From Bacillus sp. 2B10 (GTDB lineage: Bacteria > Pseudomonadota > Alphaproteobacteria > Sphingomonadales > Sphingomonadaceae), in contig RPSH01000007.1 in the NCBI GenBank assembly GCA_003946805.1, positions 62,001-126,000 of the forward strand: a DNA stretch of 64,000 nt. The letters run 5' to 3'. Every line of letters starts with the position of its first letter. Positions within the stretch are counted from its first letter, which is position 1. Of the stretch, positions 1 to 9,068 are shown one piece after another. Under the pieces are notes generated by a model. The model did not search any database, had not been told where the DNA came from, and saw nothing but the letters and a program-made list of their open reading frames with translations. Position numbers and translations under genes: made by a program.

Positions 1-392
1 GGAGGATGCGCCGGGTCGAGCCAATAGTCGTTCTGCACCGTCAGATTGGTCGCGCGGAAGTCGTCGCCGCTGACGGTCAACGTCGCGGACTTGAGCGTGC
101 CGCCGACCGTCGCCGACGCATCGCCGAACACCAGCACCACCTCGGCCGGGTTCCGCCCGGTTCCCCGCAGCCGGACACCATTGCCCCGGATGGTCAGCTT
201 CTCCCGGTAGCGCCCCGGTGCGATCAGGACCGTGCCCCCGGTCGCGGCCAGCGCGTCGATCGCGCCCTGTACCGTCCGGAACGCTCCCGGTCGGTCGGGC
301 GAGACCTGCACCATCGGCGATACCGCCGGGCGCGGGGCGGCCGGGGCGGCGACGAGGATCGCGGCGACGGCAAGGAGCGGCAGGAAGCGCAT
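1..392 (-). CDS. pectin methylesterase (CE8), N-terminal part, cut by window edge
   Basis: The first 130 residues of a minus-strand gene are in the window; the 3' part lies beyond position 1. Residues 1-23 are a hydrophobic signal peptide ending in alanines. The rest is the start of a right-handed beta-helix with the phrases FRTVQGAIDAL, IAPGRYREKL and GDDFRATNLTVQND, which are typical of carbohydrate esterase family 8. Such enzymes remove methyl esters from homogalacturonan in the periplasm, making it a substrate for pectate lyases. The ATG lies 11 bp after the stop of the acetylesterase gene with no clear ribosome binding site, so translational coupling at the end of the pectin operon is likely. 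Catalytic Asp/Arg residues fall outside the window and cannot be checked. Confidence 0.85.
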   Translation of the reverse strand, partial: MRFLPLLAVAAILVAAPAAPRPAVSPMVQVSPDRPGAFRTVQGAIDALAATGGTVLIAPGRYREKLTIRGNGVRLRGTGRNPAEVVLVFGDASATVGGTLKSATLTVSGDDFRATNLTVQNDYWLDPAHP

Positions 393-403
393 CGATCGTC
401 CGG

Positions 404-1198
404 TCACCGCAGCGGCAACGCGGCCGGCTGCGTCGGATAGAGCATCGGTCGCATGTCCGGCACCGCCTGCGCCAGCGCACCGGCCATCAGCGCCGCGACG
501 TGATCGGCACCGGCCCGGCCGAGATGGGTGCGATCGAACGACAGCTTGCGCTGGGCAAACGGCGTGTCGTTCACTTCGCCCGCCCTGGCCGGCCGGGCCA
601 CCGCGGCGGCGGTCGGCGGCAGTTGCGCGAACCGTTCGGCCCAGCCCTCGCCATTGCGGTTCAGTTCGGCCAGCGTCAGCGCGTTGAGATCGACCATCGG
701 CACGTCCATCTCGCGCGCGACGCGGCGGACGGCCTCGGCCCAGGGGGCAAGGTCGTTGTCGACCTTCCCGTCCCTGTAGATGCGGCGGCTGAGCGGGGTC
801 ACGAGGATCGGCACCGCCCCGGCGGCGCGTGTCTCGACGACGTAGCGGCGCAGGTTCGCGGGAAATTCGGTGGCGAGGTCGGTCGAGCGGCCGGGCTTGC
901 CGGGTTGGTCGTTGTGACCGAACTGGATCACTACCCACGTCCTTGCGAACCCTGGCGTCTTCATTTCGGCCAGCGCGAGGTCCCATGACCCTTCGGTGCG
1001 ATAGCTGCCCGAAGATCGCCCGCCGCGGGCCAGGTTCACGCAGGCCAGAAAGGACGCGACATGCTCCGCGCAGAAGCTGCCGCCCCACCCGCCGCTGACC
1101 GCGGTGGTCGAATCGCCAACCAGCACGACCTTCGACGCGCGGATCGGCACGACGGGGGGAGCCTGTCCGGCGAGGAGCGCAGCGAGCAGCAGCGACAT
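404..1198 (-). CDS. SGNH-type rhamnogalacturonan acetylesterase (CE12-like)
   Basis: 264 residues. The GDSTT block (Ser30) after a short signal peptide, the glycine-rich GGRSS block, the GHND block (Asn96) and DRTHLG (Asp222, His225) give all four conserved blocks of the GDSL/SGNH hydrolases in the order and length of rhamnogalacturonan acetylesterases. It should remove acetyl groups from the rhamnogalacturonan I backbone in the periplasm. The chosen ATG (1198) lies 7 bases after a GAGGGGGG ribosome binding site; an ATG two codons upstream (1204) is only 1 base from it. It follows the GH43 gene by 13 bases and precedes the pectin methylesterase, in keeping with one pectin operon. The exact acetylated substrate is inferred from context. 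Confidence 0.85.
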   Translation of the reverse strand: MSLLLAALLAGQAPPVVPIRASKVVLVGDSTTAVSGGWGGSFCAEHVASFLACVNLARGGRSSGSYRTEGSWDLALAEMKTPGFARTWVVIQFGHNDQPGKPGRSTDLATEFPANLRRYVVETRAAGAVPILVTPLSRRIYRDGKVDNDLAPWAEAVRRVAREMDVPMVDLNALTLAELNRNGEGWAERFAQLPPTAAAVARPARAGEVNDTPFAQRKLSFDRTHLGRAGADHVAALMAGALAQAVPDMRPMLYPTQPAALPLR

Positions 1199-1211
1199 CG
1201 TCATTCCCCCC

Positions 1212-2813
1212 TCACAGTGCGGTGAAGCGGAAGTCGCGGAAGCGGGCGGTGCCGCTGCCCGCCGAATACAGCCCCGGCCGCAGCATCAGGAACCCGCCGC
1301 GGACATTGTGGTGATAGCCCGACACCTCCATCCCGCGATCGAAACGGTTCCAGGTGCGCCCGTCGTCGCCGCTGGTGTGAAAGGACACGATATGCCGGTC
1401 GTTGGTCACCCGCATCCGCATCCTAGCCCCATGCGGATTGGCCGGCCGCCCGCGTTCGATGCCATATTGGTGCGTGACGAAGCGCTTCTCATCGAAGCCG
1501 AGCCCGCAATACAGCTTGTCGTCGTAGAACAGGATCAGCCCCGCCGTACCGCCGGGCGCGATCTCGACATCGCATTCGAAGCGATAGCCGGTATCGCCCG
1601 CGATCAGCAGCAGCGGCGCGCCGTCCGACGGCGCCTTGCCCTTGCCATCGAGCAGCAGCGCGCCGCGATCGACCCGCACCCGCGCACGGTCCTGCGGCGT
1701 GGGGCGGAAGAAATTCCATTTGGTGCCGAGCGCCAGCTTCGCGAAATCGTCGGACAGCGCCTGTCCGTGGCGCACCGCCTGCCCGCCCTTCGGCTTCGCG
1801 ATCGGCTGCGACAGGTCGCCGCCGGTCATCCGGAACCACCCATCGGGCGTCCATTCGACCGGATCGAGCAGCGCCTGCCGCCCGAGCGTCCAATAGCCGT
1901 TCTCATAGCCGTGATAGACCGACCACCAGCTGCCGTCCGGTCCCTCGATCAGCGTCGCATGGCCGCGCGACCACCATTTCTCGCCGAGCGACGTGGTGCG
2001 CACGATCGGATTGCCGGGATGATGTTCCCATGGCCCGTGGATCGAGCGCGAGCGGGCGGCGATCACCATGTGCCCGGTCGGCGGCCCCGCCGTGCCGCCG
2101 ACGGCGGTGACGAGATAGAACCAGTCGCCGCGCCGGGTGACCTTCGGCCCCTCCGGGCTGAACCCCTCGACGTCCCAGGTGTCGGGATAGCGCCACGGGT
2201 CGTAGACATGCTCGACCTTGCCCACCGTCTTCAGTCCGTCGTCGGACAGGCGGATGCGATCGCCGCCCGACAGGAACAGCCAGCGCGACCCGTCCTCGCC
2301 CACGGCATGGCCCGGATCGATATGGTCGGGCAGCTTCAGGTCGATCGGTTCCGACCATGGCCCGTCGATATGATCGGCCCAGATGACCCAGCTGGTCGTC
2401 GGATTCTTGGTCGGGATGTAGAGGTAATAGCGCCCCTTGTGCTTGGTCAGCTCGGGCGCCCACACCGCGCCGATATTGGTGGTGAGCGCGGCGGTGCGGG
2501 GGGTCCAGTTCACCAGATCGCGCGAATGCCAGATGACGAGGCCGGGATAGGAATCGAACGTCGAGAAGGTCATATAATAATCGCGACCATCCTTCAGGAT
2601 CGTCGGATCGGGATGATCGCCCGCCATCAGCGGGTTGAGGAAGCGCCCGTCGCCCAGATCGGCGACGCGCTGGTTGTCGAACCCGCGGCGATAGCCGGGC
2701 GTGCCGCCGGTCGGGGCGACCGGCCCGGCCGCCGCGGTCCCGATCGTCGCCGGCAGGGTCGCGACCGCGCCGGCCGCTCCCAGCGTGCAGAATGCGTCGC
2801 GGCGTGAAATCAT
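1212..2813 (-). CDS. GH43 glycoside hydrolase with C-terminal beta-sandwich domain
   Basis: 533 residues. It begins with a Tat-type signal (SRRDAF, hydrophobic to about residue 30). Residues 55-350 form a five-bladed GH43 propeller: Asp69 in DHPDPTI is the expected base, Asp166 in HIDPGHA the pKa-modulating Asp, Glu221 in SPEGP the acid. Residues 370-533 resemble the DUF1349/concanavalin-like sandwich found behind many GH43 xylosidases and arabinofuranosidases. It probably cleaves arabinosyl, xylosyl or galactosyl side chains of pectin; which one cannot be read from the sequence. Its ATG overlaps the stop of the upstream GH43 gene by 4 bases (ATGA), so the two are made together. Confidence 0.9.
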   Translation of the reverse strand: MISRRDAFCTLGAAGAVATLPATIGTAAAGPVAPTGGTPGYRRGFDNQRVADLGDGRFLNPLMAGDHPDPTILKDGRDYYMTFSTFDSYPGLVIWHSRDLVNWTPRTAALTTNIGAVWAPELTKHKGRYYLYIPTKNPTTSWVIWADHIDGPWSEPIDLKLPDHIDPGHAVGEDGSRWLFLSGGDRIRLSDDGLKTVGKVEHVYDPWRYPDTWDVEGFSPEGPKVTRRGDWFYLVTAVGGTAGPPTGHMVIAARSRSIHGPWEHHPGNPIVRTTSLGEKWWSRGHATLIEGPDGSWWSVYHGYENGYWTLGRQALLDPVEWTPDGWFRMTGGDLSQPIAKPKGGQAVRHGQALSDDFAKLALGTKWNFFRPTPQDRARVRVDRGALLLDGKGKAPSDGAPLLLIAGDTGYRFECDVEIAPGGTAGLILFYDDKLYCGLGFDEKRFVTHQYGIERGRPANPHGARMRMRVTNDRHIVSFHTSGDDGRTWNRFDRGMEVSGYHHNVRGGFLMLRPGLYSAGSGTARFRDFRFTAL

Positions 2814-4144
2814 GTGGTTGCTCCCGGGGTAAAGCGACGTTCGGCAAAGGGCTGGTCACGGTGGAACACCACATGCCCGCGCGCGTCGAAATCGATCCGG
2901 GCAAGGCCCGGCATCTCGCGGAACGGCGATGGCGAACCATTGCCGAAAAAGGTCACCCACCATCGTCCCTGATGGTCGCGAAAGACGTTGCCGCCGCCGC
3001 AATCGGGCAGTTCGTGGCGTTCGCGATACGGGCCGGTGATGCGGTCGGCGATCCACATCGCGAACGAATAGCGCCCGTCATAGCGGTCGACGACGCCGAG
3101 ATAATAGCGTCCGTCGCGCTTGAAGAGCGTCGCGCCCTCATAACCGAAATGCGCGAAACCCTTTTCGGCGCATTGTTCGCGGTGATGGCGCGGATCGAGG
3201 TCCCACGCTTGCGCCGTCAGCTTCTGCCACGGGCCGGCAAGGCCGCTCAGATCGTCCTTCAGCCGGACGATTTCATCGGCGGAACCGGCCGTCAGCCACA
3301 CCGAACCGTCGTCGTCCTCGAACAGGGTCGCGTCGATGCCGCCGCGGATCGGCCTGTCGGGCGAAAAGGCGTGGACATAGGGCCCCTCGGGCCGGCCGCT
3401 GGTCGAACGGAGCACCGCGATGCCGCCGCGACTGACCGAATGGCAGATCAGCCATTGTCCGCGGATATGGTGGATCTCGGGCGCCCACAGCGCGCGGAAC
3501 GGTACGCCCTTGCGCATCCGCCACGATTTCTCCCACCCGCCGTCGCGGTCGAACGACCATACCAGCCCGCGATAGTCCCAGTTGGCGAGGTCGCGCGACT
3601 GCCACAGTTCGACGCCGTCGTTGGTCGCCCAGATATTGTCGCCGGTCGAACCGGTCATCCAGTAGCTGCCATCGGGGGCGGGCCGGATGATCGTGTCGCG
3701 GATATGGACGTGGTGGATCGGCCGCAGCGCGGGCAGCACGCCGTCGCGCACCGCGGTGCCCGCCGCCGCATCCCGCCATGGTTCGACCGGATATCGCGGC
3801 CGGTCGGGGCCGCGGTAGCGGACGCCGGGCAGACCCGACACCCAGCCCTGGCCGATGCTGGCCGCGCTCGCCGGCCGCCCGGGGCCGCTTGTCCCCGAAT
3901 AGGGCCAATATCCCGCAGGCGGCGGCGGCACCAGCCGGCCGCTGTCGTCGCCCCCCGGATCGAGCACGTCGCCGGTCAGCCGCGCCCGGCCATAGGGCGC
4001 ACCCGCCGCTCCCTGTCCGAAGGCATCGCCCGCGATCAGCAGCGTCGCACCCGCGGCGAGCACCCCCCGCCGGTCGATCCGGGACAAGACCCCCGCCGCC
4101 GGCGCGGGGCCGGCAGCGGGGAGGCGGCGTCCGGGGAGGGACAT
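2810..4144 (-). CDS. second GH43-type glycoside hydrolase
   Basis: 444 residues if started at the ATG that overlaps the receptor stop by one base (TGATG at 4142-4146). The reading frame is open further upstream but that part lies inside the receptor gene. Residues 21-45 contain a twin-arginine (DRRG) followed by a hydrophobic stretch, consistent with Tat export. A GH43-like propeller begins near residue 145: Asp150 in HIRDTI, Asp271 in GGIDATLF and Glu336 in FGYEGATL are spaced like the three catalytic acids. It shares little with its neighbour, has no C-terminal sandwich, and has a proline-rich spacer of about 100 residues before the catalytic domain. Role: debranching of a pectic side chain, inferred. 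Confidence 0.8.
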   Translation of the reverse strand: MSLPGRRLPAAGPAPAAGVLSRIDRRGVLAAGATLLIAGDAFGQGAAGAPYGRARLTGDVLDPGGDDSGRLVPPPPAGYWPYSGTSGPGRPASAASIGQGWVSGLPGVRYRGPDRPRYPVEPWRDAAAGTAVRDGVLPALRPIHHVHIRDTIIRPAPDGSYWMTGSTGDNIWATNDGVELWQSRDLANWDYRGLVWSFDRDGGWEKSWRMRKGVPFRALWAPEIHHIRGQWLICHSVSRGGIAVLRSTSGRPEGPYVHAFSPDRPIRGGIDATLFEDDDGSVWLTAGSADEIVRLKDDLSGLAGPWQKLTAQAWDLDPRHHREQCAEKGFAHFGYEGATLFKRDGRYYLGVVDRYDGRYSFAMWIADRITGPYRERHELPDCGGGNVFRDHQGRWWVTFFGNGSPSPFREMPGLARIDFDARGHVVFHRDQPFAERRFTPGATT

Positions 4145-7100
4145 CAGAACCGCAACCGTGCGCCGACGCGGTAGATCGGACCGGCCGCGCTGTACTGCGT
4201 CACCGCTTCCTGCCCCTGATAGGCATAGCGTTCGCTCGGCTGGTTGGTCAGGTTCAGCCCCTCTGCGCTGACCGACAGCCAGTCGGTGAACTTGTAGCTC
4301 ATCGACGCATCGACGTTGGTCGTGTCGCGGCTGAAGACGAAGTCGTTGACCAGCGGCGCGTCGCACGGCGTGCCGGCGACCGAGGGGTTGGCCGGGCTGT
4401 TCTGCAACCCCGGCGCGCAGGAACCGCCCGCGATCGGATAGGTCTGCGAATAGCCCTTGCGATAGGCGACCGAGACGCGCGCGCGGAACTTGCCGGTTTC
4501 ATAGGCCAGCGTGCCGTTCACCGATTGCGGCGAGACGCCGAGGAACGGCGCGGTGCCGGTGGTCGCCGGGATTGCGGCGAGGCTGCCCGATGCGGCCCGG
4601 CCGGGGTCGAGGATATAGCTGAGTTCCGACTTGATATAGGTGTAGTTCAGCTGGAGCCCGAGGTTCTTGAAGTACCATGGCAGGAAATCGAGCTCCTGCT
4701 GGTAGCTGATCTCGAAGCCGCGCAGATAGCCGCCCGGCGCATCGGCGAATTGTCGGGCGACGAAGGGGTTGTTGGCATTCAGATAGGCAAGCTGCGCCGG
4801 GTTGGTGAGCTGGGCGCGGATCGCGTCGATCGTGGCGGCGTCGGTGAATTGCGACAGCGGCCCGGAGAACGAGATCGTCTGCGGGAAGCTCAGGATCTGC
4901 TTGTTGAACCCGGCGAGGCTAAGCAGGCCGCCCGGCGCGAAATACCATTCGATGCTGGCATCGAGGTTGGTCGAGCGGAACGGGTTGAGCCGCGGATTGC
5001 CGATGGTCAGCGTCGCGCCGACCGAGTCCCCGGTATTGGGGATGCTGAGCCCGGTGATCGACGGCGACAGGTTGCCCAGCAGCGGGCGGGCCATCACCCG
5101 CGACGCGCCGAGGCGGACCAGCACGTCGTCGACCGGCTCGAACACTGCGTTCAGCGACGGCAGGAAATCGGTGTAGCGGTTGCTGCCGACGATGCCGCGT
5201 CCGGCGGGCGTGGTGCCGTTCGAGGTGACGTCGGTGATCGCGATGCGCGTACCGGCATTGCCGCGGAAGGGACGGCCGAACAATTCGCTGGTCCAGTCGA
5301 ACTGGACGTAGAAGCCGGTATCCTTTTCGAGGACGTCGAAATTCTCGCGCCCGCCGTTGCGCCGGTCGGTCAGGCGCCAGTCGCCCCATTTGTTGACGCA
5401 GTTGCAGGTGAAGTCGAACAGCTGGTCGAACGCGGCGATGTTCGGCGCGTAGAAGCTGGTCAGCGATCCTTCGGGGACGTTCAGCCCCTGACCGAAATCG
5501 ACCACCTGCCCCATCGCCGACGCCCGCGTGCCCGCTTCCCGCAGGGTCGGGTTCAGCAGGTCGTTGTTGCGTTCGAACTGGCGGGTGGAAAATTCATATT
5601 CGCGATAGTTGCCGCCGAAGCCGATGCTGAAATCGGGGTTCACGCGCCAGTCGAAATCGACCTTGCCCTGCTTGTAGGTGTTCGTGGTGTAGCGCAGGTA
5701 GCGGCGAATGCCCGAAAAGCCCTTCACCGTATCCCAGTTGTTCGGATCGGCGGCGTCGAAGCCGAGATCGATCAGCGGCATGTTGCCGCCGCCGCGGGAG
5801 TCGAACACGAAATTCCCCGGCGAATCCATCCGGTTGAATTCGACCAGCGTGCCTTCGGAATCGTTGGTCGATTCCGACATGCCGCCGATGAACACCGCGC
5901 GGAAATTGTCGGTGAATTCATGTTCGAGCTGCAGCGACGCCTGCTTGAACTTGGTGGTGTAGATCGACTGGTCGACGCCCGAGCGGAAATCGACGTTGTT
6001 CGCCACCAGATAGTCGACATTGCCGTTGGTGACGTTGACGTCCTGCACCCGCACCGCCGGACGCCCGATCAGCGACCCGCGATAGGCGAGCCGGTTGCTC
6101 GACGGGATGTAGCCGACCGAACTGGGGTTGTTGTAGTAATCATAGGGATCGAGGTTGAACGGGTTGGTGCTGAAGATGTTCGACGTGGCCGGATCGCCTG
6201 CCGCCACCGTGCCCGGCACGACCGCCGACGGGGCGAGCACCGATGCCACCAGCTGCCCCTGCGCATTCAGCGCGGTCGAAAAGGCCGGCGTGGTGCCGTT
6301 GAGCTGCTGTCCGCAATCCTGCGCCGGCACCAGCGCCGATCCGGCATTGGGCGCGCAGATGCCGGGATAGAGCGCGCGCGCCGCCGACGGCGTCAGGTTG
6401 TTGCCCGCGGTGTTGTAGACCGCGTTGGTATTGTTGCGGTTCAGCCCGACCGGCGACACCTGATAGATCGAGCTGCGGTTCCTGAAGCGCGAATACAGCC
6501 CGTCGATGCTCAGCCGCGTGCGGTCGCCGATCTGCCACTGGTAGGCGGCGGTGAGGCCGAGGCGCTGATATTCCACGTCCTGCTGCTCGACCGAGGGCAG
6601 CGCGGGGAAGCGGACGGTCGAATTGTCGAAACGGCCCGGCGTGTTGAACGGCGCGCCGGGATAGAGTTTCGCATAGGCCTCCGGGTTCGATCCGGTCAGC
6701 GCGGCGATGGCGTCGGGATTGGTGATCGCGCTGCCGAAGCCGGTCCCGGCCGGCGCGGCGAAGCCCGCGCGCTGCGGGTTCTCGTTCCCGGCCCAGGTCG
6801 ATCCGCGATAGACATAGTCGGACTGGCCGGCGCCGCGGCGATACTGGTCGATCGAGTTGCGCGACTCGCTCCACGCCGCCGACACCAGCAGGCCCATCGT
6901 CCCGCCGGCAAAGGTCTTGGACGCAAGCCCGGCGAGGCGCGGGGTCCATTTGCCGATATTGTCCTGATAGCTCCCCTCCGCCGACAGCGCGAACGCCCCC
7001 TTCTTGTAATCGAACGGGCGACCGGTCTGGAGATCGATGGTGGCGCCGAGCGATCCTTCGTCGGTCTCGGCCGAGGGCGTCTTTTGCACCTTCAAGGAAC

Positions 7101-7578
7101 TGAACAGCTCGGATGCGAAAGTGTTGTAGTCGAACGAGCGGCTGCGGTTCGGGCTGGTGCCCGAATCGTTCGAGCCGGCGGTCGCCAGCGCCTCCAGCCC
7201 GTTCAGGCGGGTCCGGTTGAAGTCGCCGCCGAGGCCACGGACGGTGATCGAGCGGCCCTCGCCATTGTCGCGGTCGATCGAGACGCCAGGCAGGCGCTGC
7301 AGCGATTCCGCCAGATTGTTGTCGGGGAAATCGGCGATATCCTCGGCATTGATCGAATCGATCTGCACCGATGCGTCGCGCTTCTCGACGATCGAGGTGC
7401 GCAGCGACGCGCGATAGCCGGTGACGATGATGTCGGCGGCGGTCGCATCGTCCGCTACCGGCGCTTCCCCCTGCCGTGCGGCGGGCGCGGCGGCGTCCTG
7501 CGCATAGGCGGTGCCGCTGCCGGCGATGGCCAACGCCAGTCCCGATACTCCCAGGAAATCCATCTTGCGAACCATCAT
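4144..7578 (-). CDS. TonB-dependent receptor (Caulobacter/Xanthomonas type), pectin lobe
   Basis: About 1144 residues, large for the class. Signal peptide to about residue 26, then the plug domain with DIIVTGYRASL, a TonB-box-like start, and RGLGGDFNRTRLNGLEAL, which is diagnostic of the TIGR01782-like receptors of Caulobacter, Xanthomonas and sphingomonads. A long beta-barrel follows and ends in the terminal aromatic YRVGARLRF. It should carry oligogalacturonides or rhamnogalacturonan fragments through the outer membrane using TonB energy. Three ATGs lie in a row (7581, 7578, 7575) behind GGGGAGGAC; the middle one has the best spacing. It is followed without gap by two GH43 genes and preceded 41 bp upstream by a pectate lyase gene. 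The substrate is inferred from neighbours. Confidence 0.92.
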   Translation of the reverse strand: MMVRKMDFLGVSGLALAIAGSGTAYAQDAAAPAARQGEAPVADDATAADIIVTGYRASLRTSIVEKRDASVQIDSINAEDIADFPDNNLAESLQRLPGVSIDRDNGEGRSITVRGLGGDFNRTRLNGLEALATAGSNDSGTSPNRSRSFDYNTFASELFSSLKVQKTPSAETDEGSLGATIDLQTGRPFDYKKGAFALSAEGSYQDNIGKWTPRLAGLASKTFAGGTMGLLVSAAWSESRNSIDQYRRGAGQSDYVYRGSTWAGNENPQRAGFAAPAGTGFGSAITNPDAIAALTGSNPEAYAKLYPGAPFNTPGRFDNSTVRFPALPSVEQQDVEYQRLGLTAAYQWQIGDRTRLSIDGLYSRFRNRSSIYQVSPVGLNRNNTNAVYNTAGNNLTPSAARALYPGICAPNAGSALVPAQDCGQQLNGTTPAFSTALNAQGQLVASVLAPSAVVPGTVAAGDPATSNIFSTNPFNLDPYDYYNNPSSVGYIPSSNRLAYRGSLIGRPAVRVQDVNVTNGNVDYLVANNVDFRSGVDQSIYTTKFKQASLQLEHEFTDNFRAVFIGGMSESTNDSEGTLVEFNRMDSPGNFVFDSRGGGNMPLIDLGFDAADPNNWDTVKGFSGIRRYLRYTTNTYKQGKVDFDWRVNPDFSIGFGGNYREYEFSTRQFERNNDLLNPTLREAGTRASAMGQVVDFGQGLNVPEGSLTSFYAPNIAAFDQLFDFTCNCVNKWGDWRLTDRRNGGRENFDVLEKDTGFYVQFDWTSELFGRPFRGNAGTRIAITDVTSNGTTPAGRGIVGSNRYTDFLPSLNAVFEPVDDVLVRLGASRVMARPLLGNLSPSITGLSIPNTGDSVGATLTIGNPRLNPFRSTNLDASIEWYFAPGGLLSLAGFNKQILSFPQTISFSGPLSQFTDAATIDAIRAQLTNPAQLAYLNANNPFVARQFADAPGGYLRGFEISYQQELDFLPWYFKNLGLQLNYTYIKSELSYILDPGRAASGSLAAIPATTGTAPFLGVSPQSVNGTLAYETGKFRARVSVAYRKGYSQTYPIAGGSCAPGLQNSPANPSVAGTPCDAPLVNDFVFSRDTTNVDASMSYKFTDWLSVSAEGLNLTNQPSERYAYQGQEAVTQYSAAGPIYRVGARLRF

Positions 7579-7603
7579 CATCGTCCTCCCCAGACATTCT
7601 ATT

Positions 7604-7620
7604 TTGGAAACCGGTGTCAT
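7604..7620. promoter_or_regulatory. candidate LacI-type operator, copy 1
   Basis: The 17-base element TTGGAAACCGGTGTCAT sits between the lyase stop codon and the receptor start. Its core GAAACCGGTGTC is a near palindrome centred on CG (5 of 6 pairs), the general look of LacI-family sites. The identical 17 bases recur at 9000-9016 before the upstream lyase. It may give the receptor its own control inside the operon. The binding protein is unknown. Confidence 0.5.
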
Positions 7621-8954
7621 CACCGCGTCAGAAAATCGAGATACGCCTCGAGACTGGTTCGTCCGTCGGCAGGACGGACGCGGTTCCCGTCGGCGCGTCG
7701 CGGGTTCAGTCCGTTCGCGCGTTCCCACGCATCGGCCATGCCGTCGCCGTCGCTGTCGCGGGCCGGCGTGCCGCCGCGCAGGGTCGGCCAGCCGCCGGCA
7801 TCCGCCTCGGTATCGATCTGGCGCCCGGTACGGCGACGCACGCCGTCGATGACGGCCAGATCGACGGCGTCGCGCACCTTGCTGGCGCCGGCCCGTGCCA
7901 GCACCCGATCCGCCGCCGTGGCGGCCGGTTCGGCGGCGATCGGCGGCATGTCGATCGGCGCGGCCAGACGGTAGGCACCGCCGGTTTCGCCCGACACCAG
8001 CGACCAGGGATCGGACGGCACCCGGCCATCCATGCTGTTGCCGGCGAACCACGCGCGGGCGTGACGGTTGCTTTCGGCGAAGGCGATCCGCCCCTTGCTG
8101 TCGGGGCCGGGCAGATAGGTGTTGGCGACGAAATTATACCGCGCGACGCTTTCGGTATCGGCGTTGTAGCCCGACCGGCCGCCGCCCCAGTTGTAGAAGA
8201 CGTTGTTGCGAAAGTCGAAATCCGCCCCGCGCGGATCGGCGTCGAACCGGGCGTAATTGCCCGGGCGCGGCATGCGCGCGGCATGGTTGGCCCACAGATT
8301 GTGGTGGAAGCTCATCCGCGACCCGCGTCCGCCGCGCACGAGGCTGCCATAGCCATGGTCGCCCTTCATATGGCCGGCGCGGCGCAGCGAGTCGGCGATC
8401 ACGCTCCATTGCACGGTCAGGTCGCCGATGCTGTTGGCGGGATCGCGGTAGTTGGCGGAGGCCGACAGCGTCTCGTCTACCGACCAGCTGGCCGACACAT
8501 GGTCGAGGATGATCCGCGTCCCGCCGCTGATCCAGATGGCGTCGCCCTGCGTCTTCGACGCCGCGCCCAACCGCGAGCGGATGTAGCGGACGATCACGTC
8601 GCTGGCGGCGATCTGCAACGTCTGGTCGCGCAGGGTGATGCCGTCACCGGGTGCAGTCTGGCCGGCGATGGTGATGCGATCGTTGCGGACGACCAGCGGC
8701 GAGCGCAGGGCGATGGTGCCGGCCACGTCGAAGACGACGGTACGCGGCCCGGCAGCGTCGATTGCCGCGCGCAGGCTGCCCGGTCCGGCATCGGCGAGCG
8801 TGGTGACGCGGATGACCCGTCCCCCGCGACCGCCGGCAGCGAAGCGCCCCGCCCCTTCGGCTCCCGGAAACGCCACCACCTGACCGGCGGCAGGCACAGC
8901 CACGACGGCAGCGGCCAGCGATGCGACCACGATGGTCGTCGGCGATGCGAACAT
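7620..8954 (-). CDS. pectate lyase (PL1-like) with C-terminal calcium-loop repeat
   Basis: 444 residues, signal peptide to about residue 24. The mature start VVAFPGAEGAGRFAAGGRGG and the phrases LADAGPGSLRAAI, TIAGQTAPGDGITL, WSVDETLSAS and FHHNLWANHAARMPR are standard for polysaccharide lyase family 1 parallel beta-helix enzymes, which cleave polygalacturonate by Ca2+-assisted beta-elimination. Near residue 400 DSDGDGMADAWE forms a thrombospondin-3/EF-hand-like calcium loop, common at the C-terminus of secreted lyases. The ATG follows AGGAG by 8 bases. The upstream region holds a strong promoter with two palindromes, and the receptor follows after 41 bp, so this is probably the first gene of the pectin operon. 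Confidence 0.9.
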   Translation of the reverse strand: MFASPTTIVVASLAAAVVAVPAAGQVVAFPGAEGAGRFAAGGRGGRVIRVTTLADAGPGSLRAAIDAAGPRTVVFDVAGTIALRSPLVVRNDRITIAGQTAPGDGITLRDQTLQIAASDVIVRYIRSRLGAASKTQGDAIWISGGTRIILDHVSASWSVDETLSASANYRDPANSIGDLTVQWSVIADSLRRAGHMKGDHGYGSLVRGGRGSRMSFHHNLWANHAARMPRPGNYARFDADPRGADFDFRNNVFYNWGGGRSGYNADTESVARYNFVANTYLPGPDSKGRIAFAESNRHARAWFAGNSMDGRVPSDPWSLVSGETGGAYRLAAPIDMPPIAAEPAATAADRVLARAGASKVRDAVDLAVIDGVRRRTGRQIDTEADAGGWPTLRGGTPARDSDGDGMADAWERANGLNPRRADGNRVRPADGRTSLEAYLDFLTR

Positions 8955-8999
8955 CCTCGTCTCTCCTGCTCGTCCCTGCGCCTCGTTGATCGGGCAACA

Positions 9000-9043
9000 T
9001 TGGAAACCGGTGTCATTACGAAGGTTAGCGGTAACCTTGTCAA
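9000..9043 (-). promoter_or_regulatory. promoter with two overlapping palindromes before the pectate lyase gene
   Basis: On the minus strand TTGACA (9043-9038) and CGTAAT (9020-9015) are separated by exactly 17 bases. The spacer is itself part of an 18-bp palindrome, AAGGTTACCGCTAACCTT (9021-9038, one mismatched pair, centred on CG). Copy 2 of the 17-base ACCGGT element (9000-9016) overlaps the -10 end and the expected start of transcription. A protein on either palindrome would block RNA polymerase, so two-input repression is plausible. The transcription start is not known. Confidence 0.55.
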
Positions 9044-9068
9044 CCCCGACAATCGCTTGCAGCCAATT

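Noticed and set aside
3778..7974. Very long plus-strand open frame opposite the first TonB receptor
   Set aside because: Arg/Gly/Ala-rich translation without motifs; a by-product of high GC opposite a real receptor gene.
8987..9000. GATCGGGCAACAT shared between the lyase upstream region and position 20111-20124
   Set aside because: 13 bases, not palindromic, different distance and orientation to genes; may be chance.
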